A program made the translations under genes and the position numbers. Shown piece after piece: positions 1 through 13,900 of a stretch of 64,000 nt of DNA. The notes below the pieces were generated by a model that did no database searches, was not told where the DNA came from, and worked only from the letters and a program-made list of their open reading frames with translations. Source of the DNA: Mansonella perstans (taxonomy: Eukaryota; Nematoda; Chromadorea; Rhabditida; Onchocercidae); the NCBI GenBank assembly GCA_037074765.1, contig JBAMDO010000576.1, forward strand, positions 248,001 to 312,000. Reading direction: 5' to 3'. Numbering within the stretch: the first letter of the stretch is position 1; each line of letters opens with the position of its first letter.

Positions 1-228
1 TAATCATCAAGCTTGTAGTATCTAATTTTATATTTCATAGAGTCATACATATGCAATGGATTCCCTATTCATAAGCTTACTCATGATGTAGCAATGTAGG
101 TTCCCATTCAAGCCTTACATGTTTTACATATAAATTTACACAAAACATGGTTCGAAATGGATTTTTCCAGTTCTGTTTTTTAAACTGTACCTTCTATTAT
201 TTTTCGGGTTACATCTAATTATTTTTAG

Positions 229-3200
229 GTGTTGTTCACTTGCTTCAAAAGAGCCGATAAAAAAGAAGTAAAAGTAGCTCAGCTTGCTGGTGCAGTTGGA
301 GAAATGTCTGCTTATCATCACGGAGAGGTACTGAATAAATTGTTAGCTTTCATTCATTGTTACTCTCCGAGGGGAGGAAGCTTTATAGATTTCAAATCAA
401 TCTGACTTTGACATTTTTAGGCTTCACTTATGTCAACAATCGTAAACTTAGCGCAAGATTATGTTGGTTCAAACAACATCAATTTACTGCTACCGATTGG
501 TCAGTTCGGTACCCGCTTGCAAGGTGGAAAGGACAGTGCAAGTCCTCGTTATATTTTCACACAGCTCAAGTAAGCATGTGTATTTATAGGACATGTTTCT
601 ATTCAAATTTTTTCTAAATCTTCAAATTGAAATATACATGATTTGATTATAGAACACTTGATTTTAAACTTAGTTGCTATAAAACATTCATTAAGCCCTG
701 TAACTCGAGCGTTGTTCCCCGCTGTTGATGAAAATGTTTTGCGCTTTCTGTTTGAAGAAAATCAACGAATTGAGCCTGAATGGTGAGCTTTATTTTGCTG
801 AAACATGATTTTTTTTTTTTCTTATGGACCTGAGTACTCTGTTGGAAACAGTTGTTTCTTAGGTATTGTCCTATCATACCCACAGTTCTGGTTAACGGGG
901 CCGAAGGTATTGGTACCGCTTGGTCAACGAAGATACCAAACTATAACCCGCGTGAAATTGTTGATAATATGCGGCGCTTAATACATGGTGAAGAACTCAA
1001 ACCACTGGTATGTTTTTGATTTTACTAAATTTTTGATTCGTTTAGAAAAGTAGTGAAACTTCGCTCGTATTTATATTTATAGAGCTGGAAACTTTTGGAC
1101 CTTTATTTTGGCATCTGAATACGTTACTTTAAATGTAATAGGAAGAGAAGTTATCTAAATACTGAGTGCTGGCATTTTTTCCTTGAATTTAAATCTTTCT
1201 TTCTAGATCCCATGGTTCAAGAACTTCCGCGGAACGATCGAGAAATTGGATGATTCACGGTATGTTTGTAGTGGTGAAATAGCTCTTCTGAGTGATGATA
1301 CGATCGAAATCACGGAGTTGCCTATACGAACCTGGACACAAAACTACAAAGAAAGTGTATTAGAACCCATGCTGGAAGGATCTGATAAACAGCCTCCTCT
1401 AATACAGTATATTTTTCGTAATTTTTAAACATATTTTACCTTTCAATATTGAATATTTCTTGTATTTTTCATATATTTCATGCATTACTAGAAAATTTTC
1501 AGGGATTTCAAAGAATATCACACTGATACAACTGTTAAATTTGTGGTAAAAATGAATGCAACAAAATTGAGGGAAGCAGAAATGGAAGGATTGCATAAAG
1601 TATTTAAGCTGCAGACGGCAATAAATACAAGCTCGATGGTACACAACTTAAATAACTGATAAAATAGATGTAACGAAATATGCTAGTTCTTAGAAATGCA
1701 CCATTCTAAAGGATTTCTCATCATTCAAAATTTTAGATTCTATGAGGGCATTTAATATTCAATTTACTGGTTTTTGCACATATTGAAATATATTATTTGA
1801 AGTGATAGACTTGAATTATTTTGGGCTTGCGATGTATATTCTATTTAGTTCTCAGATGGGGTTCATGCTTCTTTTTAGAAATTTGAACTTTAAGTATTCT
1901 TTAAAATAATTATGTAATATCTATAGGTTCTCTTTGATCCTTTGGGTTGCCTGAGAAGATTCTCAGATGTAAGAGACATTTGCAAAGAATTTTTCGAGAT
2001 AAGGAAAAAAAAGTACATTGAACGGAAAGCATTCCAAGAAGGGATGCTCCGTGCGCAGAGCGAGCGACTCAGTAATCAGGTATTTCTTGATTGGGATTCC
2101 AATTTCAAGCTTCTGCTCATTTTTATTCTAGTGAAAAGATTGTTACTGAAGATGTCTCACTCTAATTTTAGGCAGTTGCCAATATTTCAGGCGCGTTTCA
2201 TCTTGGGGAAAATCAAAGGTGAAATATTAATTGAGAATAAACGTAAAGCAGTAATAGTGGACCAGCTGATAAAAAAAGGCTTCGATCCAGATCCAGTGAA
2301 AAAGTGGAAAGAATTACAAAGAAAACGTGAACTTGAAATGACTGGCGAAGTCGAAGTAGAAGATGAAGAAGCGGAAGGTGAAGAAGAGGTTTGTTTTCTG
2401 TTGTGATATACAGTTTTTACCAAAAATTATGCGTACACGACATGAGTACTATTATTAAATGCGTCAGATTATCACACTGATAAGTATGAGATAATTTATC
2501 TGTATTTCCATCTACAATTTTTTCCACTTATGGCCGTTGACGTTTTTATACCCTCGTTTTACATCTGTTTACCTCTGCTTTCTGTAGAATAGAAGTTCCT
2601 CTGGAACAAAAAAGGAAAAAAACACTACTACGTAATTATTTTGCTATAAATTTTTGTGGGTCTCGTAATTAAGTGCCTTGATCAAAAATTGATTGTTTTC
2701 TGATTACTTGTTATTGTTTAAGGAAGAACCAGAGTCATCTGCTTCTCCGATAAAGAAGGATTTAGAAAAGAAGCTGAGTGATTATGATTATTTAGTTGGT
2801 ATGGCAATTCTAAAATTATCAGAAGAAGAAAAGGATAAGTTGTTGCGCGATAGTGAACTGAAGTTAGAGGAGCTAAAGGTATGTTTTGCAATTTCATGTT
2901 TGTTTGTTCCTTAAAATTTGTCTTTTAATCCCAATATACAAGTCTGGTTCAACTAAAATTTTTTTCAGATTTTAGAATCGAAGGCTTGGTCTGATCTATG
3001 GGAGACAGATTTGGATAATTTTTTGGTTGAATTAGAAAAGCAGGTCTGTTGGGTGATTATATTTGTTTTCCTCTTTCTTTTCGTTTTGATTTCTAATCTG
3101 TTATTCACAGGGCAAATTTTCATCTTTTCTAGGAAGCCAAAGAAAGAGCCGATATAGAAATGCAAGTAAAAGATGCTGTGAAAAAAATTGCTGGTGTACC

Positions 3201-5314
3201 CACAAAAGGACGTAAGAAGGCGGGCAATCTTGTACAAGTATATTTTATCTATTGAAAAAAAAAGACTATGAAAATTTGCAACTTAAATATTCAGGATGGA
3301 TATCTTGTCTGTTAAATATTAAGTTTTCTAATGCAACAAAAATCTTTTTGTTAGAATGTGACTTATTTACGAACATTTTTAAATGAAATTTTTTCTATTT
3401 CGGTGTTATTTCTTTTTTTCATCATATGATTTTTCTTTTCTCATCATTTTGGACAACTTTCTGGTTGTTTAGGAGGTACTTCCTGATCCAAGCGGAATTC
3501 GAGTTCAGCCTTCGTTAGATGCTATTAAAGAAAAATATGAGGGAAGGAAAAGCGATGAAGCAAAAGTTAAGAAGCCAAGAATACCAAAAGAGCCAAAGCA
3601 GTTGAAGGATGAGAACGATGAAGAGGTCATATCTTTCTTTGAGTTTGTTATATTTTATTAATACAGACTTATCTGAAAAATACTCATATATTTTTTTTAA
3701 ATTTAGGATGGAAAAAAGAAAGCGAAACCCAAGCGTCAGCGGAAAGAACATGGTAACTTTAGAATTCATTTTATATCTGATGAGAAATGATATAGTTCGG
3801 AATGGTATCTCAGCATCTGTTATATATTGTAGGGTGCTCAGAGGTTTTACTGATTCACACCAACGGATAAAACACTAAATAGGAAAAAACATTTTCCGCT
3901 ATTTTACCTTTGAGGAGGGCGATGAGATTATATTCGGATAAAACATCAAAGTTAATAGTTATTTCAATTAGTAGCGGATTTTCAGGTGACAATTCACTGA
4001 ACACGAAGATAAAAAAGAAAAAACGAGATAAATGGGAATCTGATAGCAGTGATGATGATTTTGACGAATCTGATTACGTTATAGATGATGATGATGATGA
4101 TGTGGTTGAGATTAAAAAAACAACAGCTGGAGATAGAAAGGGACGAGTTAGTTATTGATCTTCATAAATGGAAAGAATTTGCTTTTTTAAAAGAACATTG
4201 TTTTTGAATTTCAAGGTGCATTTTAGGCGGAGCAGTCAGTGATTGAATTGGATTCGAGCAAGAGTGGTTCGGTTGTTGAAGGTACTTTGATCCAATTAGA
4301 TGAAGAAAACAAGAAAAAATTTCATGAAAAGATGGATGATCTTTTCGTGAATGAGGTTAACTTTAATTTGTTTACAAGCAGGATAGTTTTTGATCCCTTT
4401 TGTTATTTCTTCAACATATATAGTCGTATTTCTAAATGTAGAAATGAAATTCACCATATGATCACTCTCATCTCATGCTGTAATTTATAGAAACCATCTG
4501 CAAGTAACGCCAAATCAAAAGTTGCTGAAATCAAAAGAGGTGGATCTAAAAAAGAGGGAAAGCCAAAAGCAAAAATCGCAACTGAAACAGGAAAAAAGGT
4601 GAGTATGCTATCGTGGAGTTATCAGTCAGTGAACCGAGGGAGTGCTCAATAGCTTTTATCATCTTGTTTTTCAAAATGCATCGCCTCTTTCGCATTTTTT
4701 GAACTATAGCCAACCTCTTGCGGCTTTGCAGTCGATACACTGAGTAACCGAGTAATTCTTAAACTTATAGTAGTGATACTGTAAGTTGAAATTTACCAGC
4801 TTAGCCTTTCATCTAGTGGGATTTTTTTTTTTTTTTTCAACTTTTCTTCAAAAAAAGTCCCACTTTTTCAAAATTTCCCCGAGGCAGTTCTCAAAATTGT
4901 TTTGTTACTTCTATCGAAATTAAATTTTTTTTTCCCGATGCGATCAGTTTTGAAAATTCTGAGAACTACTCTTTAAAGTGAGCTTAAAATCCCATTATTG
5001 TTTCGTTCATCAAATTATTTTTTAATCAGGGATCTGGATCCAGAAAACGAAAAGCAAAATCTGATTATATTGGCGATGATGATGACGATGGTGATGATAA
5101 TGATAATGGTGATGGTGCTGACATACCTCTTGAACGAGTTCCTACACGTTCTCAAAGAGGTAAGCAGCTTAAGACAGTGAAATACACCTTCGATGATGAC
5201 AGCGATAATGACAGTGATAATGTTTCTGGATTGTCCGATAATTCAAATTCACCAAACCGGATGAAACGGCGAAAGAAGATTGAAAGCGATGAGGAATTTG
5301 AGTTAAGTGACTAA
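229..5314 (+). CDS. top-2: DNA topoisomerase II, C-terminal 794 residues (5' end outside window)
   Basis: Exons: 229-327, 421-569, 696-782, 863-1007, 1207-1406, 1503-1638, 1927-2079, 2191-2388, 2723-2878, 2969-3043, 3133-3237, 3473-3625, 3707-3752, 3986-4146, 4227-4355, 4491-4598, 5030-5314; phases agree throughout. The enzyme passes one DNA duplex through a transient double-strand break in another, in the nucleus. The second exon holds the catalytic tyrosine in the family motif SPRYIFT (Tyr codon 550-552). Next come the winged-helix/tower segments ([29 protein letters not shown]), then the coiled-coil C-gate (from about 1927), then a long acidic and Lys-rich tail with Asp/Ser runs, typical of the divergent nuclear-localising C-terminus. 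The ATPase and TOPRIM parts lie upstream of base 1; 1-228 reads as intron. The asparagine before PVTRALFP is created across the junction 569/696. Family identity is certain; exact tail exon borders (after 3133) are less so. Confidence 0.95.
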
Positions 5315-6175
5315 AAAAATCTGTTTATTGGATTATGCATTGATGAAGAGACACTCACTGATTAATCCTGATTTTTATTCATTATTGTCTAATTCAAGTG
5401 CATACTGAATTCTTTAATTATAATCTACACCAATAATTCCACCTGTTTCGTACCTCTTGTATATTCAATTTTTTCTGAGAGTAGTTATTTAATTTTGTTT
5501 AAGCTTGTTATACATATTCGAATTATTAATTATGATTTTGTCTTTGCACAGTGAAAACTTTATTTTGACTTTATTTTAACAATTATGTAACAGTTTTACG
5601 TATCGATTATTCCAAACAGTATGTTCGATATCCCTTAATTTCTCTATATATATATATGAATATAAATACTTTAAAAAATTTGATCTCTTTATTTTTTTCT
5701 ATTTAGCCATTATGTGATTTAATTGATAGTTACATAAAATATCTGTATTTTTGGCAAGAGCTTAATTTTTTCTTTTCCCGGTTTGCAAACTTATTGCCTA
5801 ACAGTATACAATCTATTCAATCAAAAGTTTAACTTGAAAAAGAAAGAAATCTAAAGGATAAATGAAATCATTTGAGCAGAAGTTTCTATTTCTTTACCGC
5901 AAGATAATTTCCGTTTTCATTCTCTGCACTTTAGTTAAATGGAATAAGGTTGTTTAACTGGAATAAGCGATAAGAATTGTACCGTACATTTTACAGAAAA
6001 GCCTAAGCCTATATCTTCTCCGTACTTAGCAATTACTGAAATCCATGTGTGTAAGGAATAAATTTCGAAGGAAAGAGAAAAGCGATGAACTAAAAGGAAT
6101 AGAAAACAGAAAAAAAAACTCCTTTCAATTCTTCAATAAAAGTACTAAGGAACTGATCAGTGACAACTATACAGT

Positions 6176-6298
6176 GGTCGATTCGATCATGCCAATATAT
6201 AGAGCTCGAGGAATTTGATTGAGAGTTCTCCTTCATGCCTCGCATTATTTGGGGAGTTCGTTGTTTGGTAAATGTTCGTCGAGAGGTGTTAAGTCTCA
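6176..6298 (-). pseudogene. Bel/Pao gag N-terminal relic
   Basis: On the minus strand this stretch aligns with the start of the gag of the retrotransposon at 15781-19306 (its bases about 18453-18574). Shared blocks include GGTCGATTCGATCATGCCA, the stretch around GCCTCGCATT, and TCGTCGAGAGG. The translated pieces (NTSRR, TKQR, MRG) resemble NASRR, TKQR and MRG of the larger copy. Several substitutions and small indels separate them, and no LTR or downstream gag is attached, so this is an old 5' fragment of a related copy. Confidence 0.8.
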
Positions 6299-9200
6299 TT
6301 GATTGCTATGTTTAATGAGGACAAAATGTATTAAACATCTTTTCGGGAAATATTCACTGTCTTCATCTTTGCTTTTAAATTACTCCGATTTCAGAAATAA
6401 CATTTCTGACAGTTTGTTGATTGAATGCTAATTTTCGAGTCATTTTCATAAAATTGCAAAACAAAGTCCATAAACAGTTGCTTGCAAAAATACATGTAGA
6501 TTAAATTTATCACTATTACAAAGTTGCCGTATAATGAAATATGCAAGTAAAACAAAGTTAATTTGTTATTAATACTAACTATTTTCAAATTTAAAATTTT
6601 TTTAGATGAGAATGTTTTGAATACTAAACTGTCTCAAATCTCTTTTGGGATCAATAATAGTTTTTTCAGCAAATTGTTAATGTTATCAGTGGTCAGTGTC
6701 ATAGTTTGTAACAAAAAATTAACTTACTACGAAATACATAATACTACAAAATACAATTACTGCATCAAATTACATAATGTTTATGTATCACATAAAAAAA
6801 CGTGTTATAATTATAAAGAGATTTTTTTTTTTTTTTTTTAGGTTAAAGTTTCGTTGTTCGTATGAATGAGGATATATATTGAATTATGTTATCGTCAATA
6901 TGAGATAAAAGTAATCGTTTCACAATTGCATTGAAATCTCATTGAATGCTTTGCGTAATTTGTTTTGAAATTTCTGTATCATAAGTTACTAATTTATTAT
7001 GCAGAAATTACTGCAAAATATAGCAAAAATAGAATTAAGAAGATCAACTTTCCATCGTTTCTACTGCATTGAAATAATGTGATAAACAACGAGTGGAAAT
7101 TCAGAGAAGCTTCATGCATCTTTTTCAGTAGTATAAAAAATATTCGTAAAATAAATCAGTCATCAAAATTGTAAATATAAGATCGTTCCATTCACATAAA
7201 TACGGTCAAATTTGGTCCATAAAAGCGCATTAGAGCAGTCGTCTTTGTGTAATTTGTTCGTATACGATGGTGCACTACTTCTCGGTTATGCTATAACAAT
7301 TGCCAGTTGTTACAAATTGGCAAAATGATACAAGTTAATTTGATGACTGTTGATTTGATTCTGAATTGGATAATAAGGAATACGAAGGATTGCAGTGAAA
7401 AGAGTAACGTTTGATTAATGTAATTATGTTATGTGAGATTATTGCAATCAGCCGATTTATTCAGAAATGACATCAATGTTTGTAGAATCTTTTGGCAAAC
7501 GCTTACGATATCATTTGTCACGCATCATGCATAATTAATCTGATGAATAAACTATCAGGAGTAGTTTACTAAGCATTTTGCCTTAAATGTACGTATATGA
7601 CGGTATCTTTTGGATATGCTTGAATTTTTCGTAGAAATATTTTTGATTATTTCTGAATGTTATGCAGTTATTATCATTTTGTAGGACATCGAAGTTTCAA
7701 TTGACCAAATAATTTATCAAATATCTGAACAATCAAATGAACAAGCAACTTACAAATATGTTCCATTGCAGCACAGTGAAATGCAGTTAAGCGAAAATGC
7801 AGTTGAAATTGCACAGTAAAATACAGTTGAAATCATACCGTCAACAGAAGAGTGTGAATATTGTTTAAATTTGAAGCAGTACTGTAGCCAGCTAGTAACA
7901 ATAATAGTATTGAAAATTTAACGACTATTTGGCTGACAAGTTCATGCTGTTAATTGAAAACTCAAATTCGAAATAAGTTTCAATATTTTGGCAGTAATTG
8001 ATTTCTCCTTCTCTTTGTTCTCTCTAATTTATATTTTTTAATACAATTGTAGTAATTAATTTGATATATCGGCAGATTGATTTGCAAATGAAACTAAGGA
8101 AGATCTTTAAAATCTAAAATTTGCACAATGAATACTGGTTTGAAGCAAACAGTTTTTTCCGCATAATTTCCGAATTGATAGGGAAAGCAAGCATTATTAT
8201 TCAATGATTGACAATCGATAGCCATAGTATGATTTAGCAAAGTTATACTCGATAAATACATAGTCCTGAACAAACGATCATTTCTTCAAAATTGCACTAA
8301 TATTCTTTTGAATGAAATGTTTTTTAAAACGTTTCTTTCATTAAACATTAAATTGAGCTTTCAAATTTCAACAATTATCGTTCTCTTTGTGCAGCAAATT
8401 TATTAAAATAAACTTGAACGAATTTAAAGTAAAACAAATAAAACATGCTCTTGATTGATGTGTGTCTCCAACTTTTGAATGAATTTTACTTTTAAATTTC
8501 AAGCTTTTTTCTAAAACAACCAGTCAAATTGGAAATTCTATACGTTATGATTTTTTAGAAATACAATGTTTTAAAACAAGTATGGATTGCTGTTTTTCAG
8601 TTAATTTCTGCACAAGATGAGTAATTACTTTTAAGAGAAGATCAGAGTTGTTGTTATCCACATATCTATCAAATTAAAGAGAAAAGTTGTTGTTGCTTTT
8701 ATTTTTATTACGTTTAGCGATATATGAGTTATTAGTTATTTGTTTCCTTTCCGATATAAACTTGAATAGTTAAGGAAAAAGTCTACTAAGAAGAAAGTCT
8801 CATCAAGTATAACTTCATGTCACAATTAAAAACACGAGTGAAGTGCAAAGGAAATTGGAAATTGGAAGTGCAACCATTACCCTAGCCATATGCGCTGCTT
8901 ATTTTGAGGTCAAAGCAGAAATTTTTTTCAGAAATTGTCATATGGATGAAGTTTTTGATTATCGAAAGTGTAAAGCAGCGTTGTTTGACAAGAATTGTTA
9001 TGTGTGCATTTGAAGCGTAAGAAAGTTAAATGAAAATTTGAAACTTTGAAAGTGAAAGCTTTTATGAAAAACATTGGAAATGTACCTTAGAAACTGAAAT
9101 GTGTACGATTTTCCACTTCACTGGAGTGGTAAAAAGTTTTCATTGTTCTCTAAGTGGTTGAAAGTGGTTCCTTTTCTTTGAACCTCATCAAGTTTTTTGC

Positions 9201-10860
9201 AAAAAAATGCAAAGAAATATGATCAATTCAAACTGATATTTAACCCTTGTAAAAATCAATAAATCTGTTTGAAATATTATTACATATGTCATTGGTTAAT
9301 CAGATTTATTTTCATCTGCAGTAAAAAAAATTACTTTTCGAAATGCTGTACGAAACACGTATTATTTGATGACAATATTGAAATCATTGATGTCTGTTCA
9401 AGTAATATTTGATAGCAATATATGAAAGGACAGTTGAAGTAAGAAAAGATTGAAAAGGACGGAGAAAATCATCAATGCTGTCTGAAGGATCTTTTCCTCA
9501 CCTCCAATGTCAATTTCCGATCCTTCGAAGAGATGAAACAACAAGAAGTACTTCTTCTAATTTACCGTTAAAGAATATGAAATTCTCTTTAATCTTTCTC
9601 TTATTTAACAGTGCCAATTATTTCAATCAAATCACAAAGGGGAGTACAAATTTCGAAGCGATGAATTGTAAAACTTTTGTCAATCTCTATCTAACGAAAT
9701 CTTTTCTCATTTAATATTGCTAAGGCATTTGTCGAATATATCCAACAATTCATTATTTTGCAAGGAAGTGTTGTTGAGCATGAAAATTATTCGGAATTGA
9801 TTGGCAAGATTATCGATTATTCAGGTATCCAGTTGTCGTATGTCAACATATCATTTGATATTCTTGTCTTCTATCTTTAATTAGGTCTTGATTCGTTTCT
9901 CCTCATATTCTTCGTCTATTTTTTTAAAGAATAACAACATCTGAAAATAAAGGAAGTGCACTCTAACTTGTCCTATTATCTAAACAAATGATATACTGTT
10001 TTTGTCTGATCATTTTATAATATGCCTTTATCTTCATATGCAATGACTAATTCTATTTTACCGGATAAAAGTGATTAGCAACATTATTCAACCCTAAACC
10101 TAGGGAAAAATTAAGTTTATGAAATAGTTAAAAAACTGCATATCCACTAAAGTGACTCAAATCTCCATCAAATCTTCAAATCTTCATCAAACCACATCAA
10201 ATCTCCATTCGACATTTTGTGTAGATTGCTTCCGCGATTTTACACGTCACTATACTTTTGCCATGATAAGAAGTACTGTTTTTGCAATATATTTCATCTC
10301 TGAAATTCCTGGCAGATAATAAAAGTTTTGTTTTAATATTTTCACTCTGGTGAAGTTGATTATAAGAGTAACCAGTAAATGAGCGTGTCGTTTCCCCATG
10401 CACAATTCATTTCATGTCGAGTATCGCTTCATTGGCTTCAAGTTAGATGATTTATTATGATCATTTTCAAGTAATTTTTGGAATATTGTTTTTTTTTTCT
10501 TTCAGGAACTATTTATTGTATAAACTATCAAAGCTATTTCACAGTTTAAATTCTAGGTTATAATATGAAATCACTATTTCACGAGAATGACTCATCTATT
10601 ATTATATGCGCTATGCGCCTCATACTATGAAATAATTTGCGCACACTTCCCTAACTCTTTGCTCTCTTTTTCTATTTTGAATGGATAATTGAACTACTAT
10701 CGAGAATGAAAGGAAAAATTTCTCTCTTCTTCTTCAGCCTTTTCTATAAAAAGAAATTTAAGAAGATCATCTTTCACTTCCACTCATCTCTCGACCTTAT
10801 AATAATTTGCAGTCAATATCTATCATAAGTTGCTTACCTTTGTATTAACTGTCACTTTTT

Positions 10861-10864
10861 TCAG
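10861..10864 (+). promoter_or_regulatory. Candidate trans-splice acceptor, cuticlin-like gene
   Basis: TTTTTTCAG ends at 10864, with no open coding sequence before it and 42 bases of leader to the ATG at 10907. This suits spliced-leader addition, although an upstream 5' UTR exon is also possible. Confidence 0.5.
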
Positions 10865-10906
10865 GATCAGTTCATCACTTCTTGAGAAAAACAAATATTT
10901 ACATCA

Positions 10907-13900
10907 ATGGACTTACTCCTATTATTATTCTCATTCACCCAGGCAGGTATCTTGCGATTCATTAATATTTCACTGCTAAAGTATTGCAAAAGATTAAATC
11001 ATTTAACGTTTCAATGGGTTATTCTTGTGGAAAAATGCTTGAGTACTTTGCTTCCTATTTCTAAACAAATAAATTAGCTTTGTTATCTGGAAATTCCTCT
11101 TCCATTAGGAAAATGTGGGTAAACTGTGCTTAACTATCCGCAGTTTTGTTTTATAATATCTAATTTCCACGGAGGAAAATTTGATTAGCATGAGCAATGA
11201 TCGGACGATGATGAATCAATTGATATAATGATTTCAACAACCATAATTATTGACATATAAATTTATATCTTTTTACTTTTCTGAATAACTTATTCAAATG
11301 AACTAAATCATAGTTTATTTTTTTTTTTTTTTTTTTTTTTTTGCAAATAATAAAAGTACAGCATACGTTCTTGTAAATGATTTAAACGCGATTGCTTAAA
11401 ACCAGTTGACAAAAGTCCGAAATTATCTACTTTTGCTTTTGCCTGATTGTCTTGTGGATTAATTACGGACACTTTTTCAAATCGAATGCAATGACATATC
11501 AGATATCACAGAATCTATCGTAGTTGGTCGAATACATAGCAATTCATCTGACATGAAGTATCAGATAATCTTAATTAAAATAACCATAAAGTGCAACCAT
11601 TATTAATTCTTTTTTATAATTTTTTCTACTTTCAATATATTTTTTTATTTTCAAATATAAGGCACCATTAAATGACATACGCATGCATATTTGGCTATTT
11701 GCGATGAGTCGTTCAAGGCACTTACAAAAACTTTATTACAATGACGAAAAGGTAATAATGATCTCATAATATTGACCTTTTAATTAATATTAAATGAAAC
11801 AGGCAAAAACTCCCATCGTTTTAGTCTTAGATAGAAAAATATTTTTAGATATCGCTCTCATCACTTGACACTGTTCAAAATGGGATTTTTGGTGAGTACT
11901 AAAATTTTTTTATTTACTTTCAGCTAATTTTTTTCAGCTTTTAATTTATATTCCCTTTTTGAGATGACATGAATACACATTAGCAGTATATTGGATTGAA
12001 TGAGCGTAAACAATCTGATGGACAATTACTATTAGAAGGACTTAAAATTATTTTATTGACTATGATTTGTGATCAATAAAAAGGTATACCTTAAACTGCA
12101 ACACTCTTCACTATTAAAAGATGATTCTTATATTCTACCAGAAACTTTTCCTACCTTATCCAAAATGAAAATATTTTGATCTATAAATATTAGTCAGCTG
12201 TTAAGATAATTTTCACATAGCAGGTCAACCAATGGTAGAATGTGGAAATGAATTTATTCGATTTTCAATCAAAACGATGAAACCTTTTCGAGGCAAACTA
12301 TTCGTCAAAGGTCAACACGGAAACAGAAACTGTAGTCGAAATTACGGTGAAACTGATCCCACGCTCACTTCTCATTTTATAGGTAAAGTTTTAATGCAGT
12401 AGTGAGAAATTTAGATTTTGAAAATGTTGAATCTGTCCATCAGTTAGATGTGAAAAGCATTTTGCTGAATCCGCAGGCTCAATAACAGAATGAATATATC
12501 TTAGATTTTTGATTTCAATGAACTCCGACAATTCTTGTCTCTATCAGTACGAGTTTTTTATTCAGAATGAATTGAAAATATTTTTTATATCAATCTAACT
12601 TCACCTTCTAAGTTTAACTTCACCTTTCTTCCTTCTTCCGTCCTAAGAATTGAAATGACAAAGATAGGCAATGTGAACATTTCAGATCGACTAGATGTCA
12701 AGCAAATTCTAAAATTGCTATTCCAAGTAGTGAAAGCTCCTGACTTAATTCTGGTTAACATGAATATTTTCAGATACTGCAAATAGTCTTTCACAAAAAG
12801 GAAACGATTCGTTAGAAGAGCCAAATAATATTCCACTATTTATAAGATCTTCTCAATCATTAGAAACAAGTTTGATTACTGATGCAGAACGAAGTTCAGC
12901 AAAAAGTAAGTCAGATAAAGTCATTCACGGTGAGAAAAATGTAAAAAAGACGAATTTATTTGGAGGAGAAAAAGTTGTATTTGCTTTGGTAGTGGGTTAA
13001 AGGTTACGATATTATCTTTGGTAGTTATCGAAGGATTACAACAAGCAAGGATAGCTCTATGAATATTGAGATTAAAACTTCACAATTCATGACACAGTTT
13101 CTTTAGTAAATCATACTGCTGAAATAATGAGTTAAAAAAGAACTTTCCGTCGTGATACAATAGCAAAATGTAACAGAATCAGTGAAATTTTTGTCAAAGA
13201 TATAGACTTTGTCACTAAAAATGCAGATTCGCAGATAGCATGTTTGGAAAACATCATCTTCGAAAATAATTTACTTACTGGTCAAAAATTGGACATTTTG
13301 ATCAAACTTGAGTAGCAATTATTAAAGTAGCAATTCATCATTTAAAATTCCAATCTCTGATTGGAAGGTGGTTCAAGCGAACAAAACTAGCAATACGTAA
13401 ATGAAATAAACCTGCTTGATTCTTCAGACTATCGATCAACTGTTGTTACGGCAAAACCGCATTCATCAAAAGACTTTGATTTCACTGATAAGCATAAATC
13501 TGATAATTCGAAATTTACAACAACTTCAACAACACCTTATTGTCCGCCATGCCCAGTATGTCGAGATGAGTTGAAAGTTGCTAGACAAAAAGAAGCTGCT
13601 GAAAGTACTGCTAATTTGCTTATTAGACTTGGCAACTGTAATGCCAAATACGAGCAACAGGCATGTTTTTACTTACCTTATTATATCCTTCTATCTCTTT
13701 TGTTTGGATTTTCTAACTGTTCAACTATCAGCATACTCTGAATAAAGGTTCACTGATAAGCAGTGATCTCCGAGCTACAATTTCCTTTAGCTTCCATATT
13801 CTTCTTGATAGACTCATAAATCTTGAAATTAAAACTGGAAATTATTTAAACTTTTGCAAAGAAGGTTCATTGGCAATATTCTATCATGAGAGATTGATAA

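Larger units (their letters stand above)
5315..10906. other. Intergenic region, top-2 to cuticlin-like gene
   Basis: About 5.6 kb of AT-rich sequence with no supported gene. It contains the top-2 3' UTR, a T-run near 6820-6839, and one fragment of Bel/Pao gag (separate entry, 6176-6298). Open frames of 60-80 codons here have no splice or homology support. The part just before 10861 should hold the promoter of the ZP gene but I see no recognisable element. Confidence 0.6.

Noticed and set aside
4740..4980. Imperfect inverted repeat in the last top-2 intron (CAGTTCTCAAAATT and GAAAATTCTGAGAACT)
   Set aside because: Too short and imperfect, and no target duplication, so a MITE cannot be supported.
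9475..9714. 79-codon plus-strand frame
   Set aside because: No splice context, no recognisable domain and composition like the surrounding AT-rich DNA.
11318..11341. Long T-run in ZP intron 1 (others at 4825, 6822, 45699)
   Set aside because: Simple homopolymers common in AT-rich genomes; no poly(A)-tailed element next to them.
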